32,236 bases of DNA from the NCBI GenBank assembly GCA_007117255.1, contig SKGU01000128.1, forward strand, positions 1 to 32,236. The letters run 5' to 3'. Each line of letters begins with the position of its first letter. Positions within the stretch are counted from its first letter, which is position 1. The translations under genes were made by a program, and so were the position numbers. This DNA is from Natronohydrobacter sp. GTDB lineage: Bacteria; Pseudomonadota; Alphaproteobacteria; Rhodobacterales; Rhodobacteraceae. Below are positions 16,843-25,594 of this stretch, in pieces. The notes below the pieces were generated by a model. The model had not been told where the DNA came from, made no database searches, and saw only the letters and a list, made by a program, of their open reading frames with translations.

Positions 16843-18960
16843 GTGATCACGCAAGATGATCTGATCGCACTTGTGCGCAATTACAATCCGCGCTGTGACG
16901 AAGGTCTGATCCGTCAGGCATGGGACTATGGCGTCCGAATGCATGAGGGACAATTCAGGCATTCGGGCGAGCCGTATTTCACGCATCCGGTCGCCGTCGC
17001 GGCATTACTGTCTGAAATGCGCCTTGATGACGCGACGATCATCACTGCGCTGTTGCACGATACGATCGAAGACACAAAATCCACCTATTCCGAAGTGTCG
17101 CGTCTGTTTGGTGCGGAAATCGCCGAATTGGTTGACGGGGTCACCAAGCTGACCAACCTTCAGCTCTCGTCATCCGAGGCCAAGCAGGCCGAGAATATCC
17201 GCAAGCTCTTGATCGCCATGTCGCGCGATTTGCGTGTGATCCTTGTCAAGCTCGCGGACCGTTTGCATAATATGCGCACCATCCGCTCCATGCGTGCCGA
17301 CAAGCAAGCGCAAAAAGCGCGCGAAACCATGGATATCTATGCGCCACTGGCCGGTCGCATGGGCATGCAATGGATGCGCGAGGAACTCGAGGATCTCGCA
17401 TTTCGGGTGCTTAATCCAGAAGCCCGTAACTCGATCCTGCGCCGATTCATTACATTGCAACGCGAAGCAGGCGACGTGGTGCACCGCATTGGTGCAGATA
17501 TCCGTGCTGAGTTGGACCGTGCCGGGATCGAGGCTGACGTTTATGGCCGTGCCAAGAAGCCCTATTCGATCTGGCGCAAGATGCAGGAAAAGGATCTGGC
17601 CTTCTCGCGCCTGTCCGACATCTACGGTTTCCGCATCATCACTGATAAATCCGAAGATTGCTACCGCGTCCTGGGCGTGGTGCATAATCGCTGGCGCGCG
17701 GTTCCGGGGCGGTTCAAGGATTACATCAGTCAGCCCAAATCGAATGGGTATCGCTCGATCCATACCACTGTGTCCGGGCGGGACGGCAAGCGGGTTGAAA
17801 TTCAGATACGCACTGTCGAAATGCACGAGGTCGCCGAAGCCGGGGTTGCCGCGCATTGGGCGTATCGCGATGGTCAGCGCTCGGAAAACCCCTTTGCAGT
17901 CGATCCGGCGAAGTGGATCAGCACACTGACCGAAGGTTTCGATAGCGAGGACGATCACGACGCGTTTCTTGAGCATGTGAAGCTTGAGATGTACTCGGAT
18001 CAGGTCTTCTGTTTCTCGCCCAAAGGGGATGTGATCCAATTGCCGCGCGGCGCGACCCCTCTGGATTTCGCCTATGCGATCCATACCCGGATTGGTGATG
18101 GCTGCGTGTCTGCAAAGGTGGACGGGCTGCGTGTGCCGCTATGGACGCGACTCAGGAATGGCCAGTCGGTCGAGATCATCACAGCAGAGGGCCAGCGCCC
18201 GCAATCAAGCTGGATTGATATCGTCGTCACCGGGCGCGCGAAATCCGCAATCCGCCGCGCGCTGCGCGATGAGGATCGCGAACGCTTCATCCGGTTGGGC
18301 AATGAACTGTTGCGCCTTGCTTTCGAGGGGGCAGGCCGCGAGGTGAGCCAGAAGGCGCTGGGCACTGCCGCCAAGCTTCTCAGCATCCCTGATGCGACAG
18401 AGTTGCGCGCAAGGGTCGGTGCTGCCGAAATCAGTGCACGCAGTGTGGTTGCTGCGCTGTACCCCGAAATGGCTTTGTCCGAGCCAGAAGTGGATGCAAC
18501 CCATCCGGTCGCCGGGCTGGAGGCCGACCAGTCCTTCCGCCGCGCGCCCTGCTGCCAGCCACTGCCGGGTGAGCGCATTATCGGGATTACCTATCGTGGC
18601 AAGGGTGTGGTAGCGCATAGCATGGATTGCGACGCGCTGGCCGAATATGATGACCAGCCAGAACGCTGGATCGACCTGCGCTGGCTCGATGGCACGCATC
18701 CGGCAGTTTACGATGTGACGCTGGATTTGACGATTTCCAATGATGCTGGTGTTCTGGGGCGTGTGTGCAGCTTGATTGGCGAGCATAAGGCCAATATCTC
18801 TGATCTACGATTCGTAGACCGCAAACCGGATTTCTACCGCCTGCTGGTCGAAGTGGAGTTGCGTGGAATTTCGCATCTGCATCAGGTCATGACGGCGCTT
18901 GATGCGGAAACGGCAATTGCTCAGGTGACACGGTCACGGGATCCATCGTTACGCCCCTAG
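16843..18960 (+). CDS. rsh: Bifunctional (p)ppGpp synthetase/hydrolase (RelA/SpoT homolog)
   Basis: GTG start; intact HD motif ALLHDTIEDT, synthetase segment DIYGFRIITD..PKSNGYRSIHTTV, TGS and C-terminal ACT domains. Confidence 0.95.
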   Translation: MITQDDLIALVRNYNPRCDEGLIRQAWDYGVRMHEGQFRHSGEPYFTHPVAVAALLSEMRLDDATIITALLHDTIEDTKSTYSEVSRLFGAEIAELVDGVTKLTNLQLSSSEAKQAENIRKLLIAMSRDLRVILVKLADRLHNMRTIRSMRADKQAQKARETMDIYAPLAGRMGMQWMREELEDLAFRVLNPEARNSILRRFITLQREAGDVVHRIGADIRAELDRAGIEADVYGRAKKPYSIWRKMQEKDLAFSRLSDIYGFRIITDKSEDCYRVLGVVHNRWRAVPGRFKDYISQPKSNGYRSIHTTVSGRDGKRVEIQIRTVEMHEVAEAGVAAHWAYRDGQRSENPFAVDPAKWISTLTEGFDSEDDHDAFLEHVKLEMYSDQVFCFSPKGDVIQLPRGATPLDFAYAIHTRIGDGCVSAKVDGLRVPLWTRLRNGQSVEIITAEGQRPQSSWIDIVVTGRAKSAIRRALRDEDRERFIRLGNELLRLAFEGAGREVSQKALGTAAKLLSIPDATELRARVGAAEISARSVVAALYPEMALSEPEVDATHPVAGLEADQSFRRAPCCQPLPGERIIGITYRGKGVVAHSMDCDALAEYDDQPERWIDLRWLDGTHPAVYDVTLDLTISNDAGVLGRVCSLIGEHKANISDLRFVDRKPDFYRLLVEVELRGISHLHQVMTALDAETAIAQVTRSRDPSLRP

Positions 18961-19008
18961 GGCTATATTGGTCAGGCTGCGCCAGCCAAGGGAAAGTCGG
19001 GTAGTTTG

Positions 19009-19632
19009 GTGTTCAGACGTCGCGCTCCACGCAATATTCGCCAGAAGCTGGTGAATATATTCTATCCAGGTGGCGGGTGGGCGCGCTCTGCAAGCTATGT
19101 GCTGCATCGATTGCGTCGCTTGCCTGACAGTCCAGAACGGATCGCGAAGGGTATTGCTGCGGGTGTAGCCGTCAGTTTCACACCCTTGTTCGGGTTGCAT
19201 TTCATCGCCGCCGCCTCGATTGCGTGGATGCTGCGCGGGAATATCTTTGCGTCGCTCCTGGCGACGTTCTTTGGCAATCCTTTCACCTTTCCGATGATCG
19301 TTGTGGGTGCGATTGAGCTGGGCAGTTTCCTTCTGGGCAGTGAAGGATCAGTGCGTCCTGGTGAAGCCATGCGGGCTTTCACTGGGCTCTGGTCGGAGGT
19401 TGGGCAGAATGCGCTGGCCATATTCACCGCCGAGCCGTTCCACTGGGAGAAGATGAGCAAATTCGGAGATGATATCTTCTTGCCATATCTGCTGGGGGGC
19501 TCGATTCTGGGTGGCATCTTCGGGATTGCCGCGTATTTTCTGTCCCTGCCTGTCATCCGAGCCTATCGCAAGCGGCGTCTGCGGAAGCTCCAGCAGCGTT
19601 TCGAGCTTGCGCGCAAGCAGCTTGACGAGTGA
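19009..19632 (+). CDS. DUF2062 domain-containing membrane protein
   Basis: PERIAKGIAAGVAVSFTPLFGLHFIAAASIAWMLRGNIFASLLATFFGNPFTFP; GTG start at 19009 (TTG at 19006 is an alternative). Confidence 0.88.
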   Translation: MFRRRAPRNIRQKLVNIFYPGGGWARSASYVLHRLRRLPDSPERIAKGIAAGVAVSFTPLFGLHFIAAASIAWMLRGNIFASLLATFFGNPFTFPMIVVGAIELGSFLLGSEGSVRPGEAMRAFTGLWSEVGQNALAIFTAEPFHWEKMSKFGDDIFLPYLLGGSILGGIFGIAAYFLSLPVIRAYRKRRLRKLQQRFELARKQLDE

Positions 19633-19716
19633 TACTCGTGACATTGCGATATTTTGGTGTGTTGTGTTTATATTTGTTCAGATTATGTTCACGTCCATCG
19701 GGTGAAGGGGGAACCT

Positions 19717-20475
19717 ATGACACAGTCCATGTCTGATGCACCATTGCGTTTGGGGGTGAATATCGATCACGTCGCAACCGTGCGAAATGCACGCGGAGGC
19801 CGTGATCCAGACCCTGCGCGTGCTGCAATGATCGCGCAACAGGCGGGGGCGGATGGGCTTACCGTGCATCTGCGTGAAGACCGTCGCCACATCGTCGATG
19901 CGGATCTGCCCGCGATCATGAAGGCCGTAAGCCTGCCGATCAACCTGGAGATGGCCGCGACCGAAGAAATGCGCAGGATCGCGCTTGGCTTGCGTCCCCA
20001 TGCGGTCTGCATTGTGCCAGAGCGCCGCGAGGAACGTACCACGGAAGGCGGGCTTGAGGTCGCGCGGGATGACAAGCGCCTGCGCGAATTCATAGCACCT
20101 TTGCGTGAGGCAGGCGCGCGTGTGTCGCTATTCATCGCACCTGACGAGGCACAGGTCGAAGCGGCGGCGCGTGTCGGTGCACAGGTGATTGAGTTGCACA
20201 CAGGCAGCTATTGTCTCCACTGCGCAGATGGTGACGACAGCGCGCGCGATGAAGAATTGCGCAGGTTGTTTTCGGCTGCGGCGCTGGGCAAGGATCTGGG
20301 GTTGGAAGTGCATGCAGGACACGGGCTGAATTTCGAGAATGTCGGACCGATTGCCGCTATCCCCGAACTGGTTGAGCTGAATATCGGCCACTTCCTGATA
20401 GGCGAGGCGATTTTTGTCGGGCTGGAAGCAGCCATTCGTGAAATGCGCCGCCATATGATGTTGGCGCGGATGTAG
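19717..20475 (+). CDS. pdxJ: Pyridoxine 5'-phosphate synthase
   Basis: [50 protein letters not shown]; start at MTQSMSDAP after GGGGGAAC RBS-like sequence. Confidence 0.96.
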   Translation: MTQSMSDAPLRLGVNIDHVATVRNARGGRDPDPARAAMIAQQAGADGLTVHLREDRRHIVDADLPAIMKAVSLPINLEMAATEEMRRIALGLRPHAVCIVPERREERTTEGGLEVARDDKRLREFIAPLREAGARVSLFIAPDEAQVEAAARVGAQVIELHTGSYCLHCADGDDSARDEELRRLFSAAALGKDLGLEVHAGHGLNFENVGPIAAIPELVELNIGHFLIGEAIFVGLEAAIREMRRHMMLARM

Positions 20476-20483
20476 CGAGCGAC

Positions 20484-20885
20484 ATGATCATCGGGATTGG
20501 GACTGATCTGGCAAATATCGACCGGATTGCCGGAACGCTTGCACGCTTCGGTGATCGCTTCCGTCAGCGCGTCTTTACAGAGGAAGAGCGCGCCCGCGCA
20601 TCACGGCGCGACGACGACCCGGCCACTTATGCCAAGCGCTGGGCCGCAAAAGAGGCATGTTCCAAAGCCTTGGGAACAGGGCTTGCGATGGGCATTTCAT
20701 GGCGTGATATGTGGGTGACGAACCTCAAAGGGGGGCAGCCCGTGATGCACGTGTCTGGCTGGGCGGCAGAGCGTCTGGCGGCGCTGACCCCCGAAGGCCA
20801 TGAGGCCGTGATCCATGTCAGTCTGACTGACGATCGCCCTTGGGCACAGGCATTCGTTGTGATCGAGGCGCGTAAATGCGTCTGA
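20484..20885 (+). CDS. acpS: Holo-[acyl-carrier-protein] synthase
   Basis: [51 protein letters not shown]. Confidence 0.96.
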   Translation: MIIGIGTDLANIDRIAGTLARFGDRFRQRVFTEEERARASRRDDDPATYAKRWAAKEACSKALGTGLAMGISWRDMWVTNLKGGQPVMHVSGWAAERLAALTPEGHEAVIHVSLTDDRPWAQAFVVIEARKCV

Positions 20886-21097
20886 ACTGTTGCGCCAAGT
20901 TTCGAATCACGCGTGGCACGAACGACAAGATTTTTTCCAAACAGGGGTCAATACCGGGAAGTTGACGATACTGTTCATGTTTTGCTGGTCACGCTTTCAG
21001 CATTCACAGGAATCTCGCGCTGTGAGCAGAAAATTTCTTGCGAAATGACCCTGAGTGTTTTCATGGTGTTGCTGGGGAACATTTGAATGAGTGACGC

Positions 21098-21265
21098 ATG
21101 TGGTCTTTCTTGAATTCTTTCTGGTCGCGTGGTGACGGGACAACAACCAACGTTTCTTCGGTGCCTGAAATCGACGCATCGACCGGATTACTAGCGATGG
21201 CTGCGCTCGGTGCGGCTGTATTGTTTGCTTGGGAACGCCGTCGGCGTTTGGCCAAAAAAGCCTGA
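21098..21265 (+). CDS. VPEID-CTERM sorting-domain small protein (55 aa), putative exosortase E substrate
   Basis: My translation: MWSFLNSFWSRGDGTTTNVSSVPEIDASTGLLAMAALGAAVLFAWERRRRLAKKA*. VPEID (21161-21175) + hydrophobic TM + basic ERRRRLAKK tail is the canonical PEP-CTERM-like tripartite signal. Missing from the ORF track, which lists nothing under 60 aa. In-frame TGA at 21092-21094. Cognate exosortase gene adjacent. Confidence 0.9.
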   Translation: MWSFLNSFWSRGDGTTTNVSSVPEIDASTGLLAMAALGAAVLFAWERRRRLAKKA

Positions 21266-21303
21266 AATCATCATCGGCATAGCTGATTGATTGCTGATTG
21301 AAT

Positions 21304-21333
21304 GAACCGCCTCATGTGGACTTGAGGCGGTTC
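21304..21333. terminator. Bidirectional terminator between the VPEID-CTERM gene and the exosortase gene
   Basis: GAACCGCCTCA-TGTGGACT-TGAGGCGGTTC, 11-bp perfect stem, followed by TTCTTT on (+); lies between the convergent stops. Confidence 0.8.
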
Positions 21334-21350
21334 TTCTTTATGGGAAACAA

Positions 21351-22985
21351 TCAGATCAGGCCCAGATCTCCCAGTGCAATGGCTGATCCGGCGACAACAA
21401 TATTTGCCGCAATATGGGCCTGGACGGCATCGCCTACCCGGTTCCTGCGCAAGTAGACATATGCGAAGACAAGCCCGGCCAGCGTCGCTTCGACATAGCG
21501 CCCGTGCAGGATTGCAAACGCACCGGTCGAGATTGCAATGGCCAACCCCCTGCGTTGCCAGTCGTTGCCGTTGAAACGCGCCAGAAGATACCCGCGGAAG
21601 AAAAACTCTTCGATCAACGGCACCAGCAGGATCGTTCCGAATAAACGCAGAATCACCCAGATAATTGCACCTGCCAATGACATGCCAGCCAGCATGGTAC
21701 TCAATTCCGCGCCGCTGCCCGATGATCCGCCCTGCATGGCGATCCAGATCAGCCCGACACCTGCACCAAGTGCCCATGACAGACCGTCGAAATGCCATGG
21801 CAGCGCGCGAATAAGCCGCCAGAACGGCAAGAGTGCTGCCAGCATGATTGCCACACGCAACGGATAACCAAGCGCGGCAGGCGCGAAAAAGGCCGAGGCA
21901 ATCAGTCCAGACAGCATAAACGCGATGAATGGCAGGATCTGTGCGGCAATCATGTCTTGCGTGATCGGGGTAGAGGGCGCGCGTGCCTCTGCCCGATGAA
22001 GCGAGGCGGAGCGATGCACGATGATCAGGATACCCAGTGCCAGCAAGGTGAAGAAAATCCAGCCCGCGTAGCTGTGAAATCCGTCCACAGCCAGTCGTGG
22101 GGACACATGCGCGCCCAGCAACACAAGTGTAGCAATCCGCACGATATTCAGCACCCAGCTTGCCAGCAATGCCAGCGGCAGAACGATCAGCCAGAAGCGG
22201 GCATGCCGAATGGTTGCATGAAACAGCAGCGCATATAGTGCCACGAATCCGCCCACTAGAACGAAACCTTCTACACCAGAGCATTGCGCCGCAATATGAA
22301 CGGCGAAATCGTCGACACCCAGGATGAAAGTGTCGGGATCGGCGAAGGCCCCTGTGCCAAGAATGCGAAGCAGAACATAGACCAGCGCAAAGGTTAGAAA
22401 GGTAAGCGCCTCAATGTTCCACAGCGGCTGCATGGCGGCGGCCATTTCCGGCATGAAGGTCACGAAAACCAGAACCGCGCCGCCCAGCCAGCCAAGGCTG
22501 CGCAACAGCCAGCCCCAGTCAGATATTGGCGCAATCCAGCGTAGTGCGGCAGGTACGATGATCAGGCCGCCTGTGATCCAGATCGGCACGGCGCGCGCAA
22601 ACTGCTCCGGCCCGGCATCCTGCACAAGAAAAATGGCCGGGATCAGAAGGATAGCGAAGCCTGCAAATGCAAATACTCCGGCGATGTGGCTTGTGCGTGT
22701 TGTTTGTGCGGCACGCTGGGAGAATTCGGCGAAAACCGCAGGTCTTGCCAGAATCAGGACCGCGATGCCCGTGGCCAGTGCCATACCCCGCCCCAGTGCC
22801 GAGCGCAGGCCGCGGCACAGCTCATATGAACCGGTCGAGCCGCAATCGATATCAACAAAGAACTGATATATGACCGCCAGTGCAACAAGTTGCACCAACA
22901 AGATCAAGGCGCGAAACCGACCGCTATGGGCCTGCACCCGACCTGCCTCATGTCTCAGTTCGTTTCTATGATCACTGAAGGTCAT
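21351..22985 (-). CDS. xrtE: Exosortase E / CPBP-family protease fusion (VPEID-CTERM system)
   Basis: 544 aa polytopic protein. Exosortase triad-like AAQCSGVEGF (Cys codon 22281-22283), LNIVRIATLVLLG, DGFHSYAGWIFF; CPBP protease motifs VPLIEEFFFRGYLLARF (EEFFFRG 21591-21611), FAILHGRYVEATLAG, AHIAAN. Confidence 0.9.
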   Translation of the reverse strand: MTFSDHRNELRHEAGRVQAHSGRFRALILLVQLVALAVIYQFFVDIDCGSTGSYELCRGLRSALGRGMALATGIAVLILARPAVFAEFSQRAAQTTRTSHIAGVFAFAGFAILLIPAIFLVQDAGPEQFARAVPIWITGGLIIVPAALRWIAPISDWGWLLRSLGWLGGAVLVFVTFMPEMAAAMQPLWNIEALTFLTFALVYVLLRILGTGAFADPDTFILGVDDFAVHIAAQCSGVEGFVLVGGFVALYALLFHATIRHARFWLIVLPLALLASWVLNIVRIATLVLLGAHVSPRLAVDGFHSYAGWIFFTLLALGILIIVHRSASLHRAEARAPSTPITQDMIAAQILPFIAFMLSGLIASAFFAPAALGYPLRVAIMLAALLPFWRLIRALPWHFDGLSWALGAGVGLIWIAMQGGSSGSGAELSTMLAGMSLAGAIIWVILRLFGTILLVPLIEEFFFRGYLLARFNGNDWQRRGLAIAISTGAFAILHGRYVEATLAGLVFAYVYLRRNRVGDAVQAHIAANIVVAGSAIALGDLGLI

Positions 22986-23089
22986 GCTATATCAACGGTT
23001 TTCATGTAAGAATCTTCGGTTTGATAGGCACGAAAAATGGCGCAATTATGCTGAAAATCAGATGATCGTTTCGATACAGTCATGTATTT

Positions 23090-23113
23090 GCACCCGTGAT
23101 ACAATCAGGGTGC
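23090..23113 (-). terminator. Hairpin downstream of recO
   Basis: On (-): GCACCCTGAT-TGT-ATCA(C)GGGTGC, 10-bp stem with one bulged base, 5 nt beyond the recO stop; no T-tract. Confidence 0.5.
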
Positions 23114-23117
23114 GCTG

Positions 23118-23831
23118 TCAATCCAGCGTGGCGATCAGGCGGTTTCGGGCTTCGGGCAAGGCGCGCCCATGTGCTTCGGCCAGCCATTGATGCAGGAAAT
23201 GGCCACTCAAGCGCAGCGCTTCGCGCATGGCATTTGCGTCCATCTGAGCGCCGGGGTCGATCAGTGCAGCGGGCAGAGGCAGCAGACGCGACGCATACTC
23301 GCCCGCACCGTCATGTGTGACCGCCCGTCCGGTCCGGGGTGAAACATAGGCCAGCCCTGCGCGCGCGCCAGTTACTGCGCATTGCTGCAAATCAAGCCCG
23401 AAACCCGTCGCTTCCAGCAGTTGCAGCTCCCATATGGCATATATGCGCAACCAACCGGGCCGGGCGAGGGCATCGAGCAATTCCAGTGTTTCACTGTAAA
23501 GGCCAGGATAGGGCTGACGCTCTGGCAGGGCAAAGCGGCACAGCGCGCATATTGAACTGAGCGCGGCCAAGGCCAGGCGGTCGCCAAGAATCAGCCCTGC
23601 GCGTGCCCGTGTCAATTCGACTGTGAAACTGCCCAACTGGTCTTCCAGCCGTGCGCGCCAGGTCAGGTCCAGCTGCCCGCCCGGTTGCATTGTCGCCGCC
23701 ATCTTGCGCGAGCCGCCGCCGCGCACCACTCCGGCATGTCGTCCGTGCAGTGCCGAAAATACCTCGATGATCGCGCTGCTCTCTCCATGCGCGCGAGCGG
23801 CCAGCAATATTCCTTCGTCACGCCAATCCAT
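23118..23831 (-). CDS. recO: DNA repair protein RecO
   Basis: MDWRDEGILLAARAHGESSAIIEVFSALHGRHAGVVRGGGSRKMAATMQPGGQLDLTWRARLEDQLG. Start reassigned from 23867. Confidence 0.93.
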   Translation of the reverse strand: MDWRDEGILLAARAHGESSAIIEVFSALHGRHAGVVRGGGSRKMAATMQPGGQLDLTWRARLEDQLGSFTVELTRARAGLILGDRLALAALSSICALCRFALPERQPYPGLYSETLELLDALARPGWLRIYAIWELQLLEATGFGLDLQQCAVTGARAGLAYVSPRTGRAVTHDGAGEYASRLLPLPAALIDPGAQMDANAMREALRLSGHFLHQWLAEAHGRALPEARNRLIATLD

Positions 23832-23920
23832 GTTGCAAGGCTTGCCGCGAACGCGCTGTTGCGGCAAGGGGTTTCCTGTGCACCCGCAGCTTGTCGCGTC
23901 AATCGCAAGAAGGAAATGAG

Positions 23921-24532
23921 ATGCAGATGGACCCGAAATACCGGATCACCGCCGGGCTGATCGGCGCGATTGGTGTAGCGGCGCTGGCTTCGCAACTGGG
24001 GTTGCGGCTGGGGCGCGGCCAAAGCGTGCTGACAGCGTTATGGGGTATGAGTGGCTTTTTCACGATCCTGACGAATGCCCTGATGGCGGGCACGATGCTG
24101 CATGTTGCTGTGACGGGCCGGCGGGCCAGTTTCGGTTGGATGAGCATGCTCACCGTCTCGATGATCATGGTGGCTTTGGTCTATCACAGTCTTCTTGCGC
24201 GCTATGTGGTGTTCACGGGCCTGCGTTGGTGGACGGATCACGCGCTGCATTCGATCCTGCCTGCAATGATGCTGTGGTTCTGGCTGATGGAGACAACACG
24301 GCACAAGCCGCGCCGCGGGGCACCCCTGACCTGGCTGATCTGGCCTGCGCTTTATGCAGTCTATGCCATGACGCGCGGGGCGCTGAGCGGGCGCTATCCC
24401 TATCCGTTCCTGAATCTGGATCGGCTTGGCCTGAGCGCTGTGGCGCTGAATATGGCCGGGTTGGTGCTTGCGTTCCTGCTGCTGGCATTGGTGCTCAATG
24501 CTTTGGGCAAACGCATGCCATTGCGGGATTAG
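23921..24532 (+). CDS. Pr6Pr family membrane protein
   Basis: Six hydrophobic segments; LTNALMAG, DHALHSILPAMMLWFWLMETTRHKP, ALSGRYPYPFLNLDRLG as in Pr6Pr/FAR-17a-like proteins. Start reassigned from 23891. Confidence 0.75.
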   Translation: MQMDPKYRITAGLIGAIGVAALASQLGLRLGRGQSVLTALWGMSGFFTILTNALMAGTMLHVAVTGRRASFGWMSMLTVSMIMVALVYHSLLARYVVFTGLRWWTDHALHSILPAMMLWFWLMETTRHKPRRGAPLTWLIWPALYAVYAMTRGALSGRYPYPFLNLDRLGLSAVALNMAGLVLAFLLLALVLNALGKRMPLRD

Positions 24533-25479
24533 CGCGCATCGAGATAGGCCGCGCAACCCGCAAGAGCCGCATAGTCGTCTTCGACAATCGCAACCGGGAA
24601 ACGCGCCACCAGATCCGAGAAACGGCCCATATCCGTGAAGGCGGCATCAAATCCGAAACGCTCAAGATATTGCGCAAAGGCGCGCGCGACCCCGCCAATC
24701 AGATAGATCCCGCCAAAGGGCAGGGTGATCAGTGCAAGATCAGCCATGACCTGTGCCAGCAGACGCACATAATGGCGCCCAACAGACAGGGCCAGCGCAT
24801 CGCCTTTTTCCATCGCGGCCATGATCGCCGCTGCGTCCAGCGATTGCGCAGATTTGGCTTGCTGCGCGTGAAAGGCAAACAAGCGCTCCAACCCCGACCC
24901 GGACAGCACATCTTCTACCGAGGCAAAGCCACGCCGCGCCACCAGCCAGTCTGCAAGGCTGTAATCTTCCGGCCCGTGCAGAGGTAGATGAATGTGGCCA
25001 GCTTCGGCAGGCGGCACGATATGCCCTGCACCAGCGGCATAGACCGGGGCCGCATTGACCCCAGTGCCCAGACCGATAACCAGTTTCGGGCCGTCCTCAG
25101 CCTGGCCAGCGCGAATGCGACGCAAATGGCTGTCCGGCAGGTAGGCAAGCGCATGACCCTGTGCCTGAAGATCGTTCAACAGCGCGATCTGGTCCAACCC
25201 AATCTCTTGGGCCAGAGACTTGGCTTCGACCTGCCAGCCCAGATTGGTCATTTCAGCATGGTTGCCACGCACGGGGCCTGCCAGCGCCACAGCGGCGCGC
25301 TGCGGCAATGTCCGGTGACGCGACAGAAATTCCTTCAGGACAGAGGCCAGCCCCGGATGATCCGCATTGCGGAACCGTTCAGTCGAGCCTGCGACCAAAG
25401 AGCGCCCACGCGCCAACGCCACGCGCGTATTTGTGCCGCCGACATCGACAACAAGAACCGGTACATCCGCGGAAGTCAT
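24529..25479 (-). CDS. glk: Glucokinase
   Basis: VLVVDVGGTNTRVALARG phosphate loop, VALAGPVRGNHAEMTNLGW, GLGTGVNAAPVY, PAEAGHIHLP. Confidence 0.9.
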   Translation of the reverse strand: MTSADVPVLVVDVGGTNTRVALARGRSLVAGSTERFRNADHPGLASVLKEFLSRHRTLPQRAAVALAGPVRGNHAEMTNLGWQVEAKSLAQEIGLDQIALLNDLQAQGHALAYLPDSHLRRIRAGQAEDGPKLVIGLGTGVNAAPVYAAGAGHIVPPAEAGHIHLPLHGPEDYSLADWLVARRGFASVEDVLSGSGLERLFAFHAQQAKSAQSLDAAAIMAAMEKGDALALSVGRHYVRLLAQVMADLALITLPFGGIYLIGGVARAFAQYLERFGFDAAFTDMGRFSDLVARFPVAIVEDDYAALAGCAAYLDAR

Positions 25480-25552
25480 GGCGATCCTTTATGATCATGG
25501 AGTGTCTGGTGTGCTGCCTGTGGGGCAGGTCCTGCATGGGCTGATACCGTGC

Positions 25553-25579
25553 TTTGGGCGTATGCTTCAAGCGCCCAAA
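25553..25579. terminator. Hairpin downstream of the LacI-family gene
   Basis: TTTGGGCG-N11-CGCCCAAA 8-bp inverted repeat between lacI-type gene and glk; no T-tract. Confidence 0.4.
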
Positions 25580-25594
25580 ATCTGAATGCGCGTG

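Noticed and set aside
17170-18084. 304-aa (-) ORF antisense to rsh
   Set aside because: Antisense to strongly conserved catalytic regions of rsh; shadow ORF.
20916-20935. Possible sigma-54 promoter (TGGCACG) upstream of the VPEID gene
   Set aside because: TGGCACG is present but the required TTGC at the -12 position is absent (ACAA instead).
20976-21047. 23-codon (+) ORF MFCWSRFQHSQESRAVSRKFLAK between acpS and the VPEID gene
   Set aside because: No RBS, no recognisable motif, too short to support from sequence alone.
21061-21255. 64-aa (-) ORF antisense to the VPEID-CTERM gene (also 20997-21179)
   Set aside because: The (+) strand frame carries a recognisable VPEID-TM-basic signal; the antisense frames do not resemble anything.
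21271-22284. 337-aa (-) ORF overlapping xrtE in another frame
   Set aside because: Shadow ORF of xrtE; Cys/Arg-rich, low-complexity translation with no domain.
24040-24987. 315-aa (+) ORF in the track
   Set aside because: Out of frame with the Pr6Pr gene and antisense to glk; composition is that of high-GC shadow translation, with no recognisable domain.
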